Of a stretch of DNA of 64,000 nt, positions 1 through 12,554 are shown piece by piece. Below the pieces are notes generated by a model. The model was given only the letters and a program-made list of their open reading frames with translations, did no database searches and was not told where the DNA came from. Position numbers and translations under genes: made by a program. Every line of letters begins with the position of its first letter. The first letter of the stretch is position 1. Source of the stretch: Microcebus murinus. Lineage: Eukaryota > Chordata > Mammalia > Primates > Cheirogaleidae. The stretch lies in contig NC_134109.1 of assembly GCF_040939455.1 (NCBI RefSeq), forward strand, positions 57,936,001-58,000,000. The letters are read 5' to 3'.

Positions 1-1040
1 AATGTCCCAACCCTTATTCACCAGCCATTTTCAATTTTCATAGTGGCTCTCCCTTCTCTTAAGTTCCAGAGAGGAGTCAGCCTTCCGGAAACTCTTATAA
101 TGTATCAAATTTAAGAGAAACAAATACCATTCTGTATTCTACAATTTTCTTATCCTTAAAAGTGACATTTTTGCTCAAGACAAAACTAGGAGGCCCTTTT
201 TGAGTTGCTGATTTATTTCAAGTTCTTCCAAATGATCTATGAGCAATCTGTTTATTTCTCTGTACCTATTGACTTGTGCATGGTCAAATTATAAATCAGA
301 GTCAGACTTACAGTTGGCTAAGCCTATAGCATTTCCTAATTGCAATGCCTACTTCTTTTTTGGATCTTATAATTATGTCATGGCTCTTCCATTCATTGTT
401 TTTGTTAGAGGCTGCTCTTTCAAAGGACAAAAATTCACTTGCAGGAAAAGTAATATATGTGGAAAATATAGACAGTTTGTCCTCAATTGCCTGAATGTTT
501 ATTCTAACTCTTCTGTAGTTGAAGTTTGAAAAAACTTTCTAAGAACAAAAAAATGGAGGGGTGACACCTTGCATATATATTTTCAAAGCAAAGTGAGTAT
601 GCTCAGCTCAGATTTAGGAATACCTATAGGCTAGGGACATCTACATGACCAATCAGTTGGCAGGGGAGCCAGATTCAGCTCTGGGAAGCATATGTCACTA
701 CACTCAGCGCCAGCCAAATGTTGCTTTGTAGAGGGTGACTCAAGAAAGCCAAATATTCTCATTTATCAAGTAAGCTAGAAACCTGATTTTTTACATGAAA
801 ACCGATTTTTAAATGTTGGCAACCAATTCATTTTAAAAGAACAGCATGTGAACGAAACAAAACACATCTGTAGGTCATTTTCTGGATATAGTGCCTCAAT
901 CTTCTTTACATTGCCTACTGTTTAGGTGAACTGTGACATGGCTCTCAAAAAGAAGATAAAAGATTTTGAGTTCCTTGTGGATGACACTGTGTAATCAGAA
1001 ATGCTCACACAAACTGATAAGTGAAAGCAGCAAGGCTAGT
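1..1040. other. Unique intronic sequence, nothing recognised
   Basis: AT-rich non-coding sequence. A 96-codon open frame at 239-529 (+) has no recognisable domain and no coding-like composition. No repeat family was identified with confidence. Confidence 0.5.
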
Positions 1041-1044
1041 AACA

Positions 1045-1172
1045 GCAAACATTTGTATAGTGATGATTTGCAGTGTGCTTCCACACTATATTTAAATTGG
1101 TCCTCAGGGCAACTTAGTGAGGCCAGTAGGAAAGCTATTATTTTTATTCCCATTTACAGAAGAGGAAATTGA
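1045..1172 (-). mobile_element. MIR SINE fragment, antisense
   Basis: The order aacatttgtatag, then a cctcagggcaac-like core, then cccatttacagaagaggaaa follows the reverse complement of the MIR core and 3' half. It is diverged and its edges are approximate. Confidence 0.65.
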
Positions 1173-1424
1173 CGCTCAATGAGTAATTTTTGAACATTTT
1201 AAGGACACAGAAGTTTTGGAGAAATTGTAAAAAGTCACAGATTCCTCTTGCCATAAAATGAACACCAAAACAAAACAAACCACCAAAATAAATTTACCAT
1301 ATAATTTCCAGTAGTTATTGGACCCCTTCCTCTTTCAAAAGTCCAAGCACAGGTTAAGAACCCTTGGAATAAGTAATTTGTGAAACTTGATCCAAAACTC
1401 AAACCCAGGTTTTCAGAGCTTTTT

Positions 1425-1466
1425 TGTGTGCATATGTGTATATGTATGTGCATGTGTATGTGTTTC
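1425..1466. repeat. Degenerate (TG/TA)n microsatellite
   Basis: Alternating tgtgtgcatatgtgtatatg-type sequence of about 40 bp, interrupted and therefore probably old. Confidence 0.7.
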
Positions 1467-1479
1467 TTTTTCTACTATA

Positions 1480-4060
1480 TGATGCTTCCCTCCCTAGTGA
1501 AGAGCACAGTTGAGACAGCAGCCACCAGAGTGGAGCTTGCCAAGGCTGAATAGTCATCTTTGACCCTACCTATACCACCACCACTGGCACAGCTGGATTC
1601 TGGGCTTAGGCTGGGACTAGGGAGAACAACTTCAGCAGTGTAGCTGGAACCTTTATCAGAACAGTCTCTGGAAACCTTTTCAACATTTGGGGAAATAATA
1701 CAGTATGGATTTCCTTTCTTAATTATTCATGAAGAGTGTTATATGTGTCATGTAAAACGAGATACCTGTCAAATTTAAATGAATAGATGCCAAATATAAA
1801 TAACTTATACTAGATGCAGTTAATCATATTTTTTATGTGGAAAACTCCAATACTCAAAAGTATATCCCTTAAAAGAGTGTATAATGTTTAATGAGTTTTG
1901 TAAATACTTTGTTAAATGTATAACCCTGGAGTTCATGGAAGCTGAATAGTGTTTGTCATACACGCAGTCCATAGAAGATTAACTTGCTACATAGGTGACA
2001 ATCGAAATAGAAACTTTAGCTTCAAGTGAATATTCAAAATAGAGAAAATGAGGTTTTAAAAATATTTTACTATTACTTAAGTTATGGAAAACCTAAATAA
2101 ACAGTCAGATATTTTTTTGCTCCCCCCACCCCCCAATATACTTGGAGGTAATTTCCACTTAAATTGATTTAGGTTTTAAAGCAGGATTTTATGTTATGAA
2201 TTCAGTTTAAGTATAGCAAACTCTGTTGTTTGTCATTTGTCAGATACAGTTCCCCATTCTGGAACTTCTAGGACTAAAACTAAAATGAAAAATGATATTT
2301 TATGGTTTCTTAAAACCAGTCAAGATTCTAGAAGTGTGTGATCTAATTGATTTAATATTAAATATATTTTATACAATTCTACTTATTTTCAAAAGTACAG
2401 TCCATGTATAGTGTTTATGCTTATGAAATTACCTTTAAAAGTACATCTCATCCTCTAATCTTTATAGATAATATAATTCAGATTAACTCAAAACACATTT
2501 TATTATCTTTATCCCATATGACTATGAGATTTCTAATCCCATCTAATTGTACCACTACTTGGAATGTTTGTTAGTCTTCATTCACCTCATAACCTTTTCT
2601 GTTTATTTAACTTCTACTACTCCTTTGGATTATACAAAAAGATTGTGTCACTCAACATTTTTCCAGAGAAAAAGTGTTTAATATGTCTTTAACTCATCAA
2701 ACATCCATTTCTAAATCTTGCAAAGTAATGTGTTGCCTTTTATATCAATCTCTGCTCTTCCCCCTCCATCCTGCCCTAGTGGTCCATGCCTCCAGAGTTC
2801 TCCTTTGGATTTTCATCTCATGACCTAATGCTTTAGATTTCTTTTTTCCATGAGGCAATGTTTGCACACAGCTGTTCCGTAATGTATAGCATATATTGGC
2901 TTGAGAATGGAAATTTTACTTCTGTAAAGTGGTTTGGGATATACTTTTATGCAAGATGCTATGCCAAATTGAATTGTGGATTGTAACATGCAGCCAAAGT
3001 TACCTCTGTTTGCCCCTCCAGGAAGCAGTTCATGGTTTTAATGCTCACAATGCCCTTTTGCAATGGCTTCCAGAGTTATTATGTAAACCTTTCAAGCAGA
3101 GATTATGTCTTCCCTGTTTCTGCACACCTTTCCTGGTATGATAAATGCTTCATAAACAACAAGTTTAGGTGACGTAAGGCCTTATCTACAAGTTAACATC
3201 TTATGAAGTATATGTATATTTAAAACTTGGGCCATTTCCTTTCCTTTCCAAGTTTGCTAATCTCACAGGAATATAGAGTAACTAAACTATAAAGTAGAGC
3301 TCCTAATAGGAATGCTTTTGAGATGAAGTACAACTAATTAATCTCAGCACCATTGTTACTGGGTTGTTAGTAGTGGAAAGGAGTCAGTTAATTAGGATTA
3401 AAAGTTACTTAGAGTAGAAAGCAGCAAGAGTGTTGTTTAAATATTCCAAACCTAGTCTTATCATTTTCCAAATTAAAAAGAAAGAGATCTCACAACACAA
3501 GTGACCCAAGCTCCACAAATCAGATGTCCCCATCCTCCTGGCCACAGTGATGGCCAGGGCTTGGCGAGGGATTCACATGTGACTAAAGTGAGGCATTCAA
3601 AGCTCTCCTAGAGATTTTTCTGCATGCACAAACAAAGATGAATTCTGCTTGCCTCTTGCATCTTAAAGATGATACGATGGGAACTGGAGGCTCTTAGAGG
3701 CAGTATGCTTCTCTGTATTAGAAAAGCTCTGGTCGCAGGAGTGAACAAAGACAAGCAGAGACAAGCAGATGAGGGAAGCTGAGAGAAAGTCTTGGAGCCA
3801 AGCACCCCTGCCACTTCCGTCATTTCAATTATGAGCCAACAAATTCCCCTTTTGTGTTTAGGCTGGTTGGTATTGAATTTTGTCTCAAGCAACCAAAAGC
3901 GTTCTGACAAATTATTTTTGTTGGAATTGACTACCTGAATGAATAAGAAAGCATTGTTTTTCTCACACAGATTCCTCCAGATTTTCACTAGTAAGGTAAA
4001 AACAGAAAACATGGGGTTTACCCTCCAAAACACCATTTTAGAACACAAATCATTTAGAAC
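1480..4060. other. Intronic stretch, mostly unassigned; possible old repeat at about 3490-3830
   Basis: Mostly AT-rich unique sequence with a short C-run at 2121-2133. The part around 3490-3830 (gtgacccaagct... and gagacaagcag...) resembles an old medium-reiteration repeat, but I cannot name the family. A 209-codon antisense open frame at 3608-4237 overlaps this part and is judged to be chance. Confidence 0.4.
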
Positions 4061-4064
4061 ACAA

Positions 4065-4436
4065 ACCCTTTCTACCTTGGTGTAAGTTGATACCCTTTTA
4101 AGAGTATCTTTCAAGCTGTGTGAAACAAATACTGAATAAATTAAAAATTGTTTAAATTTTTTAGACAATGGTATTTCAGACTCTTTGCTCATTTTAATAA
4201 CTATGTTACAGCCCAACTTGAGCCGTATCTTCCACATTAAGTTTAAATCTCATATTCTTAGACCCAGATATCAATTGCTCATGTTCTCAACCTCACTCTA
4301 AGGCAATAAAAGCCTGGGGCACATTTGAATGAACCTAGTGGAACCTCCTGGCACTAGTGTTGGCGCACTCCACAATGCCATTCTTCTCCTCATGGGTGGG
4401 AGGGGATCATACCCTTTCTACCTTGGTATAAGTTGA
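4065..4436. repeat. Two dispersed copies of a 26-bp direct repeat
   Basis: A 26-bp unit (accctttctaccttgg, then gtaagttga or ataagttga) occurs at 4065-4090 and 4411-4436, differing at one position. A shorter motif, ttagaacacaaa, is also doubled just upstream at about 4038-4065. This may be a local duplication or template-switch footprint. Confidence 0.7.
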
Positions 4437-4614
4437 ATTTAGTTCAGAAAAGGTGCCCTTTTGTTAGTTCACATTCAAGAAAAGTTTGAAATTCTATTTT
4501 ATGTGCAAATTTGGTTATTTATTTACAATTTGTCTTCATTTATTAAACATTGTGATATGTTTTGGGACCCTTTTTCCATAATTTTGTATTTTGGTAACAA
4601 ACTCTGGGTTTTGG

Positions 4615-5458
4615 TTAAATTTATGTTTTAATTGACATTAAATTGTACACATTTACTATACACAACACAATATTTTGAAGTATATACATATACTGTGGAA
4701 TAACTAAATATGGCTAATTGACATAGGTATTACCTCACATAGTTATGATTTTTGTGTTAAGAGCACTTTACATTCATTCTGTTAGCATTTTCCAAGAATA
4801 TAAATTATTAACTATAGTCAACATGTTGTTCAACAGATCTCCTGGACTTACTCCTGTATGACTAAAACCTTGTACCCTTTGACCAATATTTCCCCACCCC
4901 CTTCCATCCTCCTACCCACTGCACCATTCTATTTTCCACTTCTGTAAAATCAACTTTTTTTGATTTCACATTTAAGTGACATCATGCACTATTGATCTTT
5001 CTGTTCCTGGCTTATTTCACTTAACATAATGTCCTCCAGTTTCATCCATGCCACCAATGACAGCATTTCCTTCTTTCTTATGGCTGAATAGTATTTCGTT
5101 GTGTATACATACTACATTTTCTTCATCCATTGGTGGACACTTAGATTGATTCCATATCTTGGCATTATTGCAACATATGTGTGTGTGTATGTGTGCGCGT
5201 GTGCATGTATCTCAGAATTAACTGCAATAAACATTGGAGTATAAGCTATCTCTTTGATATACTAATTTCATTTCCTTTGGATATATACCCAGTAATATCA
5301 TATGGTATTTATATTTTTAATTTTTTGAGGAACCTCCATACTATTTTCCATGATAGTTATACTAATTTACATTCCCAACAGCATTGTGTGAAAGTTCTCT
5401 TTTCTCCATGTCCTTACCAACACTTGTTATCTTTTGTCTGGCAAATATGTTTAGGTAC
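4615..5458 (-). mobile_element. L1 LINE 3' portion, antisense (end of ORF2 and 3' UTR)
   Basis: Read on the minus strand, this gives the end of L1 ORF2: the counterparts of 'cattcccaacagcattgtg', 'ggatatatacccagtaat' and 'tggctgaatagtattt' are visible in reverse complement. An L1 3' UTR follows, ending near 4615 where sense L1 would reach its A-rich tail. Frames are broken and the element is 5'-truncated. A TG-rich run at 5177-5208 lies within it. Confidence 0.85.
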
Positions 5459-5459
5459 A

Positions 5460-6395
5460 TAATGTAGTGAACAACTATGTGATGGCACTATTCAATCAGG
5501 GTAAATCTTAACTCCATATCAAAGAGACCCAATAATAGAATGCAAAGTTTATTTCTCTTTTATGTAGAATTCCAGATGGTAATGATCCAGGTCAGCACAG
5601 AATTTCTGTTTTTCCTAGTCACTGTGGGACACAAGTTACTTCCAAGTTTGCTCCATCATCCCCAGGCCACTATTTTGTCATATGTAAGCTATAACTTGAA
5701 TCACTGTCACATTGAAGTTCCAATTACTGGGAAGGGGAAATTGGGTATAGAAGAGGCATACATTCATAGTGTTAGGCTCTCTGCCTCTTATGTTCTATAG
5801 GTGAAAACTTTAATTGCATTGTTCTAAACAAAAGATGCTGGGAAGTGCCATCTTGCTGTTATATCATGAAACATAAAAGAAAAAGGAAATAGATTTTGGT
5901 GGTGCTCAGTAATGTTTCCAGGATTAAAGATCTTTTAGTTTCTGCTATTGTTTAACATGCTGCCTGTATATACTTGCATAAGATAAAAATGAAGAAATTG
6001 ATCCTTATAGCAACAAAGTAACACATGAAGAAATCAGAGTGATTAAAAAATATTGCTCTTCACATTTTACTGTCTTTATTTAAAAATTATGTGATAGTTA
6101 AATCTAGTCACTGGGTGAATACAGAAGTCACACCTCTCCTGTGAAGTTATCAACTGATTGTTTATGAAGTCTGGAAAATAGGTAGATGTTAATTTACTTT
6201 TTTACAGATTGACAATGCCCTTGATGACATTTTGTTTATTCGTCTATGTTTTCAGACTTTGTGGCACCCTGTAGAATTCCAGGGTAGATTGTCAGAGTTA
6301 TAATCTTCATCCATCAAGAGATTCTTTTAGTGTGGACAGATTTTAAATTGCTTGACAGAAAGTTAGGGCTGCCTTTCTTAGAAAAGATGATTAAG
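5460..6395. other. Unassigned intronic sequence between two L1 fragments
   Basis: AT-rich sequence with no recognised repeat, RNA or exon. An 86-codon open frame at 5540-5800 (+) shows no known domain. Confidence 0.45.
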
Positions 6396-6399
6396 TCCT

Positions 6400-8470
6400 T
6401 TAAAATATGGATTTCCAACATACCAAAACCTGTGGGCCACAGAAAAAGCAGTACTAACAGGGAAGTTTATAGCATTAAATGCCTATATCAAAAAAATAGA
6501 AAGATCACAAATTAACAATCTAATAATGCACCTCAATCAACTAGAAAAAGAAGAACAAACCAAATGTAAAATTAGCAGAAGAAAATAAATAATAAAGATC
6601 AGAGCAGAGCCAAATGAAATAGAGACAATGCAAAGCATCAATGAATTGAAACGTTGGTTTTTTAAAAATATAAACAAAATTGATAAACCATGAGTTAAAC
6701 CAATAAAAGAAGGCAGAAGTTCAAATTAAACAAAATCAGAAATGAAAAAGGAGACATTACAACTGATACCACAGAGAGATCATCAGAGACTATTATGAAC
6801 AACTGTATACCAACAAACTAAAAAACTTAGAGGAAATGACTAAATTCCTGGAAACATACACCCCCCCCCAAGATTGAACCATGAAGAAAGAGAAAACCGA
6901 GATGGACCTATAAAGAGTAACAAGACTGAATCAGTAATAATAATTTAAAAATCTCCCAAGAAAAAAAAAGTCCAGGACCAGATGGATTCACAGCCAAATT
7001 CTATCAAATGTACAAAGAACTACCACAAATCCTCCTGAAACTGTTCTAAAAAATTGAGGAGGCAGAAATTCTCCCTAACTCATTCTATGAGGCCAGTATA
7101 ACCCTGATACCAAAACCTAATAAATCCTCAACAAAATACTAGCAAACTGAATCCAACAGCACACCAAAAAGATAATACACCAAGATCAAGTAGGTTTTAT
7201 GCTAGGAATGCAAGGATGGTTCAACATATTCAAATAAATAAATATGTTATATAACATAAAGAGATCAAGAGCAAATCCCATATGATCATCTCAATAGGTG
7301 CAGTAAAAACATTTGATAAAATTCAACATTCCTCATGATAAAAAAAAGAAACCCTAATGAATTAGGCATAGAAAGAACATACACATACCTCAAAATAATA
7401 AAGGCTATATATGACATCCCTCAGCTAACATCATACTGAATGGGGAAAAATTGAAATAATTTCCTCTAAGAACTGGAAGAAGACAAGGATGCCCACTTTC
7501 ATCACTCTTATTCAACATAGTACTGGAAGTCCTAGCAAGAGCAACTAGGCAAGAGAATGAAATAAATGCATCCTAATTGGAAAAGAAGAAGTCAAATTAT
7601 CCCTGTTTGCTGATGATATGATCTTATATCTAGAAAAATCCAAAGACTTTACCAAAAAACTTATATTTGATAAATGAATTCAGTAAATTTTCAGAATACA
7701 AAATCAGTATACAAAAGTCAGAAGTATATCTATACATTAATAATGATCTAGCTGAGAAAGAAATCAAGAAGGCAATCCTACTTATGATAGCTACCAAATA
7801 AATTAAAATACCTAGGAATAAGTTCAACCAAAGAAGTAAAAGCTCTCTACTAGCAAAACTACAAACACTGATGAACCTAATTGTAGGTAACACAAACAAA
7901 TGGGAAAAACATCCCATGCTTATGGATCTGAAGAATTAATGTCATTAAAATGACCATACTGTCCAAAGAAATCTACAGATTCAATGTAATCCCTATCAAA
8001 ATACCAATGTCATTTAGAAAAAAAACAACCCTTAAATTCATATAGAACTAAAAAAGCGTCCAAATAGCCAAAGCAATCCTAAACAAAAAGAGCAAAGCTG
8101 TAGGTGTCAGGTTACCTGGCTTCAAATTATATTACAAGACTATAGTAACAAAAATTGCATGTTACTGGTATAAAAATGAACACATAGATCTATGGAATAG
8201 GATAGAAAACCAGAAATAAAGCCATATTTTAAAAGCCAACTGATCTTTGATAGAGTAAATAAGAATATACATTTCAAGAAATGGTGCTGGGAAAATTGGA
8301 TATCAATGTGCAGAACAGTGAAACTAGACCTCTCACCATATACAAAAATCAAATCAGGATGGATAAAAGACTTAAATGTAAGACTCAAAACTATGAAAAT
8401 ACTAGAATAAAACCTAGAGAAAACTCTTTTTTATTCAGTATTTCAAATTTTCTGCATTTCTATATGACAG
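6400..8470 (+). mobile_element. L1 LINE ORF2 fragment, sense, 5'- and 3'-truncated
   Basis: About 2 kb of decayed L1 ORF2, from the endonuclease/reverse-transcriptase junction ('taacaatctaataatgcacc') through the reverse-transcriptase domain and beyond. The catalytic FADD box of the reverse transcriptase is readable at 7606-7617 (ttt gct gat gat), followed by MILYLEK-like codons. Downstream, 'aatggtgctgggaaaa' at about 8280 is a typical L1 ORF2 landmark. Stops and frameshifts are frequent, so it is dead. It faces away from the antisense L1 at 4615-5458. Confidence 0.9.
6863..6869. repeat. Short C homopolymer inside the L1
   Basis: A run of C residues interrupts the L1 ORF2 sequence in the segment corresponding to 'tggaaacatacaccc'. 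It is likely a slippage expansion after insertion. Confidence 0.7.
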
Positions 8471-8689
8471 ACATTAGCTATTAAATATATTAAATTCTTA
8501 AGATATGTACACTTTGGTCATTATAAGATCTTTGTTAAATAGATGTTAAACCATAAACTCGAACTAATCTTAAAGATACAATCAAGATGAAAATATCCCC
8601 TGAATCTAGTTCAGGGCCTGGTGAACGTGTTATCTGTCCATGTGATTGTTCTTCATATAGTTGGTATTAATCAATTATAGATCAAAGCT

Positions 8690-8775
8690 TTATTCATTCA
8701 ACATTTTTGTACTATATCTTATGCTAGATGCTGGGGGTACAGAGAAAGAAAATCCAAACTTTAGTAGTTACTATA
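8690..8775 (-). mobile_element. L2 3'-end fragment, antisense
   Basis: The order ttattcattcaacattttt, then 'tgctagatgctgggggtaca', is the reverse complement of the L2 3' terminus. Confidence 0.65.
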
Positions 8776-8804
8776 TATATATTTTAAATGGGACTGAATA
8801 GTTT

Positions 8805-9380
8805 TTATGGTGTTAACTTCATCTCTTATCTTTCCACCTCTCTCCTTCTGGTATCCTGACTCCAAAAGGACCAAGAAGCCTCTGGTCTTAGCACTATGTC
8901 CTCATTCCCATCATGTCCTCACTTCCCTCCATCCATGTTTAAGTTCCTGGGTAAGTCATTATAATCACTCCCTGGCATATACTCAATCCTTTTCCCACTC
9001 TCACTTCCTCATATTCTTTTGGCAAAAGCTCATTCTGGTTAAACCCTCCTCTGCCTACTCTGTGCCCACACCCACAGAGCTGAATGCTGCTGGAGAAAAT
9101 GACACTACGTGCACAGCCATTGGCCTCAAATGGACCATAAATGCTACCCAGTAATCATATTACATTTCCTGGCCCATCCCCTCCCTCACTCCCACAGAAG
9201 ATTATTTCATACCTTCTCTCTGCTCTTTCCAAAATCCCCTTCCTCACCCTCACTCTTAATGATCATGCTTCCTATTCCCCTGAGAAAATAGAAGCAACAG
9301 AAGAAAGCCAGTACCTAGAACTATGCTGAAAGAACTATATACACAGTAGGCACTCAAAAAATGTTTGTTGAATGAAAACT
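8805..9380 (+). mobile_element. L2 LINE fragment, sense, with 3' end
   Basis: A pyrimidine-rich stretch with L2-like phrases (ctgaatgctgctggagaaaa, ctccctcactcccaca) ends with 'gtaggcactcaaaaaatgt' and 'ttgttgaatgaa', the L2 3' terminus. The 115-codon open frame at 8807-9154 is a by-product of this pyrimidine-rich repeat. Confidence 0.6.
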
Positions 9381-10034
9381 CTTCCAGCCATGGATTTGTC
9401 TAGCACCTAAAAAACTGAGATAAAGCACATTTAATGTTGTAAAAAAATTTAACATAGCAAAGAAACATCACAAGGTGCTTGTGAGATGAAAGCCATAGAG
9501 GTAAATATTGTCTAGTGAGCTAGTAATTTGAGAATATTAACTGAAATAAAACACTGATTTTTATTTAGATAATGTTTCCTATTAGTAGTAATACATTCAA
9601 TGTTATTACAACTAAATATTTGTGTTATGAAATCTATCTGCCTTTTTGTTTATATAATGTCTTATACTTTGGTATCCAAATATTGCTGTCTTCCTCTGGC
9701 ATTTATGTTACATGAAGTGCAGTCAATTTCATTTTTGTAAATTTTTCATGTGGAAATAAAGATAGCTTAATTCATCCATACTTAGCAGAAAGCCCATGTG
9801 ATTGAACTGTATGGCAGCCTATATAAGTGTAGGAGGTGTCCCTGAAACTTAATCAACCTTTTCTCTTTTTTCCCTACAAGCCAAACCACAATAAAGAATA
9901 TGGTATATGGAATTTACCTGGAATACTTGGTTTAGTAAGTTGGAGTTCATGGGAGCATGGCACAGAGGCTGGTGTAGAATAACAGTTCAAAAATAAGAAT
10001 TTGTGTAGCTGTTGTTCCAGGTCATTTACCAAAT

Positions 10035-10103
10035 ACAAAGTTCAGAGCTAACACCTATAAGACAACCTATAAGACAAAGTTCAGAGCTAACACCATAAGA
10101 CAA
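10035..10103. repeat. Tandem duplication, about 39-bp period, with an internal 12-bp repeat
   Basis: The segment acaaagttcagagctaacac, continuing into taagacaa, occurs at 10035-10065 and again from 10074, with one base missing in the second copy. Within it, the 12-mer cctataagacaa is itself doubled at 10054-10077. This is a recent small duplication rather than a transposon. Confidence 0.85.
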
Positions 10104-10969
10104 TCTTATAGCAGTATGATTAATTAAATGCAGAATATCATGACTATATATTAATGAAAGGCAATGGTCAGAAGTCACTTACTCTCAAGATGAATATGAT
10201 TGCAAAGAGTAATACTAGTTAGAATGGGGAAAAAGCATTATAATTTTATCTCGCTTTCTCTTTATGGTAATTGGTGTCAATGACTTATAGAAAAAAATGA
10301 ACTGGCTACTTGTGACCTACAACTCTGAATTCTTCACTTAGCAAGATGCTCTGTAATTGAAGGCCTCTGCCTGTTTCTGGACATCTAATGAATGACAAAA
10401 GGTTGAGCTGGCTTTGCAGCAATATTTGCTCAAAAACCCTGATTTATAGCATTTGCCAAATCCCTTAGTGTAAATACTCCCACCATGGCCAATTGCAAGC
10501 TATCAACTTAATAACACAAAGTTAGGAAGAGAGGCATACAATATGACCTATAAGAGTAAGCTTCAACACATCACTGGAGGGGTGGATGGGGAGGAGTGAG
10601 TTCTATTCTTGAGTCCCGTGACAAATTGAGGGCTTTTTTCTAGGCAGTGCAATAAAAGAAGAAAGGGAAACTAATGCTATAGAAATTGTGAGTGAGAGAG
10701 AAGAAATCTGGAGACAAAGAAAAATATATTTATCTTTCTGGTTAATAGAGAGGTAGGAAACAGTCCGCAGAATTGGGCAAGCCTTCTGTTTAGTTGAAAT
10801 AGAGGTCTTCATCTTTGTAAGCCACCTTCTTCCCCTACACCATAGAGTTCAAACTCCTCCTTCATCTGCCTTTATAGATTTTAATGACCTTTCAGTGTTG
10901 AAATGCTGGTTAGCTTGGACTTTTTTAAAATTTTAGATAAAAGAAAAATACATTACAAACTTTTTCTGG

Positions 10970-11075
10970 ATGAATATATATATACACATTCATATGTAGC
11001 ATACATTTTCATATTCATACATATTCATATTCATATATATGAATATATAATCATTACAGATTATATATATATATC
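10970..11075. repeat. AT-rich simple repeat with (CATATT)-like units
   Basis: Irregular repeats of catattcatata and (at)n, including an ATATATAT run at about 11060-11073. Low-complexity sequence. Confidence 0.75.
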
Positions 11076-12554
11076 AATAAAATATGTAAACCAAGTGGCA
11101 CCTCTATTTCTCTCTGTTTTATTCACATTGCCTTCTCTTTAAAGATATTTTATACACTTAAAAGTGTTTTCCCATCTGTCAAATAATCCACACCTTATTT
11201 TTCTCCTTGCATTAATGATTGTGGTAAAGGTCCACATATAGCAGTTAGCTTTCCATAAAGGACCAACACATCTGAAAATTGGTTCCTACTCAATTGCACA
11301 TGGAGCTTGCTTGGGTTCTAAAATGGAGTTAAAGAACAAAAAAGAAAAAGAAAAGAATAACTTCTATTGAGTTAAAATACCAAACAATAATTTTTAAAGA
11401 CATTACATTGAACTGAAATTGAGTGAAAATTAACCAATATAAAAACTTCATTTAAAAGTTGAGATTTTCATTAGTTTAATAATTTTTAGTCTGTCTTTGC
11501 ATTCAAAGTGTAATTTTAAAAGTAAAGCTCACTTACTTTTAAACTCTGCCTCAACTTTTCTTTCTTCCTTGAATATGCTCCATTTGCCATGATTTCTAGA
11601 TCATAATGTATGCATATGCTTATTCTTCCAAAATATATTTCCTAAATTCTTAAGTCAATTAAATGGTAAATTATGAGAGTTGGGAATATTCAACAAAGAA
11701 ACTACTGCATTCCCTATAGAAACATGCTAACAGCCATTGCTCAGGGTTACTTTATTTTTTAAAATATATGCTAACAGTAAGCTTACATGAAAGTATTTGC
11801 TTCAAATTTTTCAAGGAAAGCTGTGTCTTGCCCAAACACATAAATTTTAACAACATCTTTCAAACCTGCCAAATCACATTGCCTATTTGGCTAAGTCAGT
11901 GTGCATAATATTAATTTACTGTGCCACAAAGGTAGTACACCGTAAATGTTATTAGGGGAAAATATAATATATTTGATTTCCCTTTATGAGTCTCACATTG
12001 CTTATACTTCAGTAGGGCTACCACATTTTCTGGGCAGGCTATCAAATAGGATGTTGTAATGATTTGCTTGACTAGTAGAGTAGATGAAAAAATATCAGTT
12101 CTGTATGTAGCTGTTCTATTTTTTTATTTGAAATTTGCAGTTTGAAACTATTCCTCTGTGGTTCTATTTAAAACATAAACATATTCTTTTGTATTTTAAA
12201 GACTTAAACATACTATACAAAATCAATTAAGTAAATGGTTAAAATAGTATAAGCTTCAGAGAACAAAAGAGAGGTCTTGGATTTAATTTGAAGATGCCAA
12301 GGAAGGGGCTATAGTATAATGCAGAGATTTTTTGCCTGATAAAAAGAAAACATAGGTTTTACTTGAATGTCTCAATGTTCTGTCTGCACTGCTTTGCGCT
12401 TCACAGAGATGTTGAGATGTTTTCTACCTCATAAAATATTACTTATCAAAATCATCTTTGAAATAATCAATTCCACTTGGAGGATTAATACAGACTCAGA
12501 ACCTATCAGTAGAATTACTTCCTCTTTTAAACATTATCATGAAGACAACACAAA

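Larger units (their letters stand above)
9381..12550. other. Mostly unassigned AT-rich intronic sequence
   Basis: Contains a 39-bp-period duplication (10035-10103) and an AT dinucleotide-rich tract (about 10970-11075), listed separately. No exon, RNA gene or clear transposon was recognised. Confidence 0.5.

Noticed and set aside
3608..4237. 209-codon antisense open frame as a protein-coding gene
   Set aside because: No recognisable domain, no splice or promoter context, overlap with a suspected repeat, and composition like neighbouring intron.
6330..8484. L1 open frames as an active LINE
   Set aside because: The reverse-transcriptase FADD box is visible, but the frame is repeatedly broken and both ends of the element are missing.
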